Source: Syntrophaceae bacterium
GTDB taxonomy: Bacteria > Desulfobacterota > Syntrophia > Syntrophales > UBA2185
DNA length: 5,165 nucleotides
Direction: 5' to 3'
Assembly (NCBI GenBank): GCA_017885225.1
Contig: JAFNGM010000210.1
Location: 1-5,165 of the forward strand
Position numbers and translations under genes: made by a program. How positions within the stretch are numbered: the stretch's first letter is position 1; the number at the start of each line of letters is the position of its first letter. Below are positions 1-4,122 of the stretch, piece after piece. The notes under the pieces are model-generated. The model did no database searches. It worked only from the letters and a program-made list of their open reading frames with translations, and was not told the origin of the DNA.

Positions 1-224
1 AAAGCTGATATGCTGCCCTTCGCTGTCAGTATCACCTGTTTTTCTATAGCTGAGTTTCTTGTGATATAATGAGCAGGCTGAGAGGCGCGCTCCTGCAGCG
101 CCGGGTTGGGTGTTCCGCATCCTTCTGCTTGGTTAGCCTTGGGGTAATTGGGGCATACAGCCAGCGGGAGATAAACACCCACAATATGATGGACTACATT
201 TAGTCTTGACACACAATGGCACAT
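1..224 (-). CDS. Possible partial hypothetical protein, running off the left edge
   Basis: Reading the minus strand from an ATG at 224-222, the frame stays open for 74 codons to the window edge; an in-frame TAA lies just upstream at 236-234. The product begins MCHCVSRLNVVHHIVGVYLP and contains no motif I recognise. Against it being a real gene: there is no Shine-Dalgarno at a usable distance (AGG directly abuts the ATG), the start lies inside the plus-strand promoter at 206-234, and a 74-codon open run can occur by chance a few percent of the time. The opposite strand also has a short open end, frame 1 from base 1 to a TAA at 67-69, which could instead be the tail of an upstream plus-strand gene. 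More sequence to the left would decide between them. Confidence 0.2.
   Translation of the reverse strand, partial: MCHCVSRLNVVHHIVGVYLPLAVCPNYPKANQAEGCGTPNPALQERASQPAHYITRNSAIEKQVILTAKGSISA
62..70 (+). promoter_or_regulatory. Extended -10 promoter-like motif (TGATATAAT)
   Basis: The bases match the extended -10 consensus TGnTATAAT perfectly. No good -35 box lies 16-18 bases upstream; the bases there are TTTCTA or TTCTAT. If active it would start transcription near 77 and run towards the gene at 401 through a stem-forming region (107-181). It could equally be a chance match in an AT-rich stretch. Confidence 0.22.
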
Positions 225-234
225 CCTGTAAACT
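206..234 (+). promoter_or_regulatory. Sigma70-type promoter for the solute-binding protein gene
   Basis: A perfect -35 box TTGACA (206-211) is followed after exactly 17 bases by TAAACT (229-234), which matches the -10 consensus at four of six positions including T1, A2 and T6. Transcription would start near 241-242, giving a leader of about 160 nucleotides before the ATG at 401. The 12-bp direct repeat at 259-291 would lie in the early transcribed region, where a repressor could act. A TATAAT at 332-337 lies closer to the gene but lacks a -35 box, so this pair is the better candidate. Confidence 0.5.
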
Positions 235-258
235 TAAAATCCTAAAAAAGTTCTTATC

Positions 259-291
259 AGCATCACCTCACCTTACCTAAGCATCACCTCA
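259..291 (+). repeat. Paired 12-bp direct repeat AGCATCACCTCA, possible operator
   Basis: AGCATCACCTCA occurs exactly at 259-270 and again at 280-291. The starts are 21 bases apart, about two turns of the helix, so both copies face the same side of the DNA. A related AGTATCACCT lies at 28-37. The pair sits about 20-50 bases downstream of the predicted start of transcription. That spacing suits tandem binding of a regulator, but no regulator gene is in the window and the role is inferred. Confidence 0.45.
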
Positions 292-341
292 TCGACTTTC
301 CATTTCATAAAATTCGAGCGGGAGATTATCATATAATTTTT

Positions 342-359
342 TAGATACCCGAAGATACC
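342..359 (+). repeat. Tandem AGATACCC octamers with 10-bp period
   Basis: AGATACCC is found at 342-349 and 352-359, separated by GA, giving a period of one helical turn. The pair ends 27 bases before the Shine-Dalgarno of the solute-binding protein gene. It could be a protein-binding site on DNA or RNA, or a trivial short duplication. Confidence 0.3.
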
Positions 360-385
360 CTAACAAGAAAAGGATTGGAGTTTTT

Positions 386-394
386 GGAAGGAGG
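386..394 (+). promoter_or_regulatory. Strong ribosome binding site fixing the start at 401
   Basis: GGAAGGAGG ends six bases before the ATG at 401 and is nearly ideal for pairing with 16S rRNA. It favours this ATG over the in-frame Met at residue 12, which has no such site. Confidence 0.85.
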
Positions 395-400
395 CACAGC

Positions 401-1768
401 ATGGCACTGAACACAAAAGACTTGAAGAAAACAATGGCAGGCGTCATCACCAGGCGGCAATTTATCAAATCCAATCTGGCTGCTGGCGCTTTCATCGGGA
501 CAGGCAGTTTTTTATTTCCCCGCTATAGTGCTGCAAAATCTAATACTCTCAAAATTCTGCAATGGTCCCACTTTGTACCCTCCTTTGATGAATGGTTCAA
601 AAATAAGTATGTTAAGGAGTGGGGTGAGAAAAACGATACCGAAGTCATCGTCGACTATGTCTCCATTATGGAAGTGCTCGCCCACGCGGTTGCCGAGATC
701 TCGACCCAGAAGGGACACGACCTGCTCATGTCGATCTGGCCTCCTCCAGCTTTCGAGGAACATGTAATTGATCACCGTGAGATTTACCAAGAGTGCGAAA
801 AGAAATACGGGAAGGCGATCCCAATGGCTATTAAAAGCACTTACAATCCCAAAACCAAAAAATACTATGGCTTCTCCGACAGCTACGCTCCAGATCCCAT
901 AAACTACCGCAAGGATCTTTGGGATGGGGTAGGCATGTACCCCAATACCTGGGAGGATGTGCGCATCGGCGGGGCCAAGATCAAGAAGAAGTATGGCAAT
1001 CCGGTGGGTATCGGCATCTCATCAGAAATCGATTCCAATATGGCCCTGCGGGCGATCATGCACTCTTTTGGAGCCTCAGTTCAAGATGAAGAGGGTAACG
1101 TGGTCATCAACTCCAAGCAGACCTTAGAGGCCGTCAAATTTGTTCGTGCCCTTTTCACTGAGGCGATGACACCCGCGGTGCTCACCTGGAATCCCTCCTC
1201 CAACAATCACTTTATGCTTGAGGGCAAAGGCTCCTTGGCTTTGAACGCGATCTCAATCACCCGGACCGCCGAGAGCAGGAAGATGACCGATATGTCTAGA
1301 AAAATCTGGCTGGCTAAAACAGCAGCAGGCCCGGTGCGACGTATCGGACTGGCGCACGTGACGCAAGTTTACATTATTTGGAAGTTCGCGAGGAACATCG
1401 AGGGCGCCAAAAAATTCCTTATCGATTATATCGGCAATTTCCGAAACGCATTTCTTGCCAGTGAGTTTTACAATCTCCCGTGCTTTCCCAATACCGTTCC
1501 CGACCTGGAGAAGCTCATCGCGAATGACCCCGCGTCTGATCCACCGGATAAGTATAAAGTCCTATCGGACGCACAGGAATGGGTGACCAACGTCGGTTAC
1601 CCGGGCTATTCTAACGCGGCCATCGATGAGATTTTCGGCACGTCGGTTATCCCGATGATGTTCAAAAAAGCTGCCACGGGTGAGACTGGTCCTGCAGAGG
1701 CGATCAGGGAGGCAGAGATGAAGTGCAAGCACATTTTCGACGTTTGGAAGAAGAAGAAGCTCGTTTAG
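401..1768 (+). CDS. Tat-exported extracellular solute-binding protein (ABC transporter type, family 1)
   Basis: Predicted periplasmic receptor that captures a small molecule, probably a sugar-like or related organic solute, for an ABC importer; the ligand cannot be read from sequence. The 455-residue product starts with a twin-arginine signal: T-R-R-Q-F-I-K at residues 17-23, a hydrophobic stretch at about 25-40, and a plausible cleavage after the S-A-A at 43-45. The mature part (about 48-450) has the look of the family 1 solute-binding fold: an opening beta strand with KILQWSHFVPSFDEW, the GHDLLMSIWPPP segment (105-116), YYGFSDSYAPDPINYRKDLW (155-174), the PNTWEDV motif (181-187) and a helix-rich lysine-rich C terminus. 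Length is normal for the family and no frameshift is seen. No permease or ATPase gene follows, since the next gene is convergent and 8 bases away. Any partners must lie upstream or elsewhere. Family assignment is firm, transport partner and substrate unknown. Confidence 0.92.
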   Translation: MALNTKDLKKTMAGVITRRQFIKSNLAAGAFIGTGSFLFPRYSAAKSNTLKILQWSHFVPSFDEWFKNKYVKEWGEKNDTEVIVDYVSIMEVLAHAVAEISTQKGHDLLMSIWPPPAFEEHVIDHREIYQECEKKYGKAIPMAIKSTYNPKTKKYYGFSDSYAPDPINYRKDLWDGVGMYPNTWEDVRIGGAKIKKKYGNPVGIGISSEIDSNMALRAIMHSFGASVQDEEGNVVINSKQTLEAVKFVRALFTEAMTPAVLTWNPSSNNHFMLEGKGSLALNAISITRTAESRKMTDMSRKIWLAKTAAGPVRRIGLAHVTQVYIIWKFARNIEGAKKFLIDYIGNFRNAFLASEFYNLPCFPNTVPDLEKLIANDPASDPPDKYKVLSDAQEWVTNVGYPGYSNAAIDEIFGTSVIPMMFKKAATGETGPAEAIREAEMKCKHIFDVWKKKKLV

Positions 1769-1776
1769 CTGCTTTA

Positions 1777-3723
1777 TTATGATCTTCCCTTGCGCAGGGC
1801 GTCATAAGGCGTCTCTGGCATTCCCGCCTTGCGTAAACCATTCAAAAGACGATCCTTATCTGCGGGGTCCTTGTAACTCGATATTGGGCTCTGTTTGACA
1901 AATGACAAGGTAAGGATGGGCAGGACCGCATGGAGTTTCTCAATAGTGGCGGCAGCCTTCTCTGTCTGGTCTAGATGCGCTTGTGCGGCAGCGAGAGGAA
2001 TTAGCGGCACATAGTTCTCGGGGTTAATTTTGAGGGCCCTTTCAAATAACGTGACAGCATTTTCGAATTGTTCCATGACAAAGTGAGCCAGTCCGAGAAC
2101 GAACAAATAATAGGCAGGATAATGGGGATCAAGCCGAATCGCCTTGTCGACGAAGTTCAAGGCTTCTTTGGGGTTGCCAGCGTAAGTCAACGCGTATGCC
2201 ATCGCAATGTAGCTATCGGCATCATTGGGATCAAGGGCGATGGCGCGCTCCGCTTCGAGGATGGCCTCATCATGCAAATGCCAATCAATGAGCATTTTTG
2301 AAGCCGCTTGGTGTGCTTGTGCGGAAGGCGTTTTCATTGCGGTTTTCAGATATCTTTCCGCCCGTTCGCGAGCCTCCATGTGGGAAACGCCCAAATTGGA
2401 TGTCCATAAGTTATGCGCGCTCTCCCAGTAGGTCAAGGATAGCGCCGCATAAGCCCGCCCATAATTCGGGTCCAAACCAACAGCCGTTTCAAAATGGGCA
2501 ATTGCCTGAGCATAATCATCGGGCGTTCGGCGAACATAATGTGCACGGCCTTGTAGAAACTCATTATAGGCTGCCATATTTTCGGTGTACTTCTGAGAGA
2601 CCAGTTGTTGCTCGCTCAAGGTCAACTTCACAGCCAAAGCTGCGACGATCTTCCTCGTGATTTGGTCTTGCATAGCAAAGACGTCGCCGATGATGCTATC
2701 ATAACGGTCGGCCCACATATGATGGCCTGTGGTTGCATCGATGAGCTGAGCATTGATTCGAACCTGGTCCCCGGCCTTGCGAACACTTCCTTCCAACACA
2801 TAACGGACACCGAGCTCCTGAGCAACCTGAGGCACTGTCACAGATTTTCCCTTATATGTGAATACGGAGTTGCGTGCGATAACGAATAACCCGGAAATCT
2901 TGGAAAGATCGGTGATGAGATCTTCGGTCATCCCGTCGCTGAAGTACTCCTGTTCTTTATCCGCGCTCATGTTGATGAAAGGCAATACAGCGATGGAGGG
3001 CTTATCCGGAAGGGGAAAAATCATTTTCGGTTCTGAGGAGAGTTCTGTCGATGAAGGAGCGCGAGGCAAGAAAAATTTCCAAATGGCCACAGTTGCTGCT
3101 CCGAGCATCAGCACCAATCCTACAGTCATAGCTGCGATGAGCCATTTCTTTCCCTCTCTCTTTTTTGCTTTTACAACTCGATGGGCTGCGGCTCCTGGGA
3201 AAGATAGAACTCGATAGACGCGCACCGGTTCGGAAATATTTTTTACTGTCTGCTCGCCGAGAAACTCGTACTCCAATCCTATCTTGTTCTTAACGTGGTC
3301 GTGCACGGTCCCAGAGATACAAATGCCACTGGCTTCGGCAAGGCTTTCTAATCGAGCGGCAATGTTGACTCCATCTCCATATATGCGTCCGTCATTCTCG
3401 ACCACATCTCCAAGGTTGATGCCAATCCGAAATTCCATTTGACGAGCTGGGGGCAATTCGGCGTTTTTTTCAGCGAGCTCTCGCTGAATTTCAACAGAGC
3501 AGTTCACAGCATTGACCACGCTGCCAAACTCAGCCAGAAGGTTGTCACCTGGAGAATCCACAACTCGGCCTTTGTAATCCTCAATCAGGGTGGTCATCGC
3601 TTTCTTATAAGAGGTCAATGTGCGGATGGTGCCTCTTTCATCTTGGCTCATCAGGCGGCTATACTCTTTAACATCCGCACTTAAAATCGCCGAAAGCTTG
3701 CGTTTTTGTTCCTGCGCGGTCAT
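1777..3723 (-). CDS. Membrane-anchored class III adenylate/guanylate cyclase homologue with TolB-N/FlgO-like and TPR domains
   Basis: 648 residues. An N-terminal cyclase homology domain (about 8-172) would face the cytoplasm. It keeps both metal-binding aspartates (D17 in LSADVKEYS, D60 in SPGDNLLAEF) and the transition-state pair N120 and R124 (GDGVNIAAR). The positions that normally read base identity (Lys and Asp in adenylate cyclases) are D56 and R113, so activity and substrate are uncertain. A basic stretch (182-193) precedes one membrane helix (about 194-217), placing the rest in the periplasm. There, a TolB amino-terminal/FlgO-like domain of the COG5616 kind (about 240-345, IAVLPFINMS, YFSDGMTEDLI, YVLEGSVRK) is followed by TPR units (about 384-420, 467-500, 501-534, 535-569, 570-597). 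The tail YKDPADKDRLLNGLRKAGMP matches the usual family ending, so the protein looks complete. I chose the ATG at 3723, which has GGAGG five bases upstream; the frame is open to a GTG at 3843, but that has no ribosome binding site and would add 40 atypical residues. Likely a signalling protein with an extracytoplasmic sensing or scaffold half. Confidence 0.92.
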   Translation of the reverse strand: MTAQEQKRKLSAILSADVKEYSRLMSQDERGTIRTLTSYKKAMTTLIEDYKGRVVDSPGDNLLAEFGSVVNAVNCSVEIQRELAEKNAELPPARQMEFRIGINLGDVVENDGRIYGDGVNIAARLESLAEASGICISGTVHDHVKNKIGLEYEFLGEQTVKNISEPVRVYRVLSFPGAAAHRVVKAKKREGKKWLIAAMTVGLVLMLGAATVAIWKFFLPRAPSSTELSSEPKMIFPLPDKPSIAVLPFINMSADKEQEYFSDGMTEDLITDLSKISGLFVIARNSVFTYKGKSVTVPQVAQELGVRYVLEGSVRKAGDQVRINAQLIDATTGHHMWADRYDSIIGDVFAMQDQITRKIVAALAVKLTLSEQQLVSQKYTENMAAYNEFLQGRAHYVRRTPDDYAQAIAHFETAVGLDPNYGRAYAALSLTYWESAHNLWTSNLGVSHMEARERAERYLKTAMKTPSAQAHQAASKMLIDWHLHDEAILEAERAIALDPNDADSYIAMAYALTYAGNPKEALNFVDKAIRLDPHYPAYYLFVLGLAHFVMEQFENAVTLFERALKINPENYVPLIPLAAAQAHLDQTEKAAATIEKLHAVLPILTLSFVKQSPISSYKDPADKDRLLNGLRKAGMPETPYDALRKGRS

Positions 3724-3728
3724 ATGCA

Positions 3729-3733
3729 CCTCC
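3729..3733 (-). promoter_or_regulatory. Ribosome binding site deciding the cyclase start
   Basis: On the minus strand GGAGG is followed by five bases (TGCAT) and then the ATG at 3723-3721. It selects this start over the upstream in-frame GTG at 3843-3841, which has no purine-rich site before it. It directly adjoins one of the leader repeats (TCCTGCT, 3740-3734). Confidence 0.8.
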
Positions 3734-3889
3734 AGCAGGAAAGAAATCCTACAGATACTCTTTTGCCACCATGAGGGAAAAAGGCCAGCAGGATTAAATA
3801 GGATTTTTTTTTGACGCAGGTAGTAGCTATGATGCCCCTCCACTATGAGAGGATGGGACAGTGCATGGAAAAGGGGAGCAGGAAAGAAA
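3734..3889 (-). repeat. Leader direct repeats: 13-bp pair and a third 7-bp copy
   Basis: The 13-mer AGCAGGAAAGAAA (plus-strand reading) occurs exactly at 3734-3746 and 3877-3889. Its first seven bases recur at 3787-3793, within a 9-mer CCAGCAGGA shared with 3732-3740. In the cyclase mRNA these read TCCTGCT three times, with the last copy two bases from the GGAGG ribosome binding site. An inverted pair AAATCCTA (3744-3751) and TAGGATTT (3799-3806) could fold the leader. The location suits translational or transcriptional control, but the function is inferred. Confidence 0.45.
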
Positions 3890-3913
3890 AATAAAGAATC
3901 GTATTATGTCGCA

Positions 3914-3942
3914 ATTATCTGAAAATCGCGGCTCTGTGTCAA
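3914..3942 (-). promoter_or_regulatory. Sigma70-type promoter for the cyclase gene
   Basis: On the minus strand a perfect -35 TTGACA (3942-3937) is followed after 17 bases by GATAAT (3919-3914), five of six matches to the -10 consensus. Transcription would start near 3907 and give a leader of about 184 nucleotides to the ATG at 3723. This is the best promoter in the window and argues that the cyclase is transcribed separately from the upstream hydrolase gene. Confidence 0.6.
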
Positions 3943-3960
3943 GGGCTTTTCAAACCGCGA
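3926..3960 (-). promoter_or_regulatory. Inverted repeat around the -35 box: operator or weak terminator
   Basis: TCGCGG (3926-3931) and CCGCGA (3955-3960) are perfect complements separated by 23 bases, with centres 29 bases apart, close to three helical turns. The -35 box of the cyclase promoter lies between the arms. Read as minus-strand RNA, the second arm is followed by UUUU, so it could also end transcripts coming from the hydrolase gene. The large loop makes it a poor intrinsic terminator; an operator is at least as likely. Confidence 0.35.
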
Positions 3961-4103
3961 AAAATGCAAGAAGAGCAGACAATAGTGGGACAAGTTGATA
4001 TCACAAAGCCGGCCTATACGGTGATTTGTCGGATGATAGCACCACCCGTAATAAGACACAAACCCGGCAAAACCGCAGGGTTCGGCAAAATATCTGGTTC
4101 ACC

Positions 4104-4121
4104 GGCAGGGGGTGCTGCCCC
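4104..4121 (-). terminator. Short GC hairpin just after the hydrolase stop, weak terminator candidate
   Basis: GGCAG (4104-4108) can pair with CTGCC (4115-4119), or alternatively GGGG (4109-4112) with CCCC (4118-4121), directly downstream of the minus-strand stop at 4125-4123. There is no U-run immediately after it; the nearest TTTT is about 14 bases on. It may stall polymerase or protect the transcript end, but it is not a standard intrinsic terminator. Confidence 0.2.
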
Positions 4122-4122
4122 G

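Larger units (their letters stand above)
1..400. other. Left intergenic/leader region upstream of the solute-binding protein gene
   Basis: No convincing gene lies here. Apart from the separately listed motifs, it holds a long-range inverted repeat: TGGGTGTTCCGC at 107-118 pairs with GCGG at 164-167 and AACACCCA at 174-181, leaving a 6-base bulge. A short GC-rich hairpin (GGCGC 84-88 with GCGCC 98-102) precedes it. The 10-mer AGCGGGAGAT occurs twice, at 163-172 and 317-326, on either side of the main promoter. The far left may contain the end of a neighbouring gene on either strand. I recognise no known riboswitch or RNA family. Confidence 0.5.
3724..4122. other. Intergenic region between hydrolase and cyclase genes
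   Basis: This 399-base stretch contains no supported gene. From right to left along minus-strand transcription it holds a short hairpin just after the hydrolase stop, a pair of CGGCAAAA repeats (4065-4072 and 4083-4090), an inverted repeat with a T-rich tail (3926-3960), a consensus-like promoter (3914-3942), and a roughly 184-nucleotide cyclase leader with direct repeats. A seven-codon frame starting at 3866 in the leader has no ribosome binding site and is probably not translated. Confidence 0.55.

Noticed and set aside
76..84. GGCTGAGAG resembling part of a thiamine pyrophosphate (THI box) riboswitch
   Set aside because: The second conserved segment of that riboswitch is absent downstream and neither neighbouring gene is a thiamine gene.
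108..181. tRNA-like span: 7-bp arms GGGTGTT and AACACCC 73 bases end to end
   Set aside because: No T-arm GTTC-type loop, no recognisable D-arm or anticodon stem on either strand, so only the length and end pairing resemble a tRNA.
289..495. 68-codon minus-strand frame with a hydrophobic product
   Set aside because: It overlaps the start and ribosome binding site of the well-supported plus-strand gene and its product is the antisense reading of the Tat signal region.
2298..2660. 120-codon plus-strand frame inside the cyclase gene
   Set aside because: Antisense to the TPR region, low-complexity and Arg/Ser/Pro-rich, with no recognisable domain.
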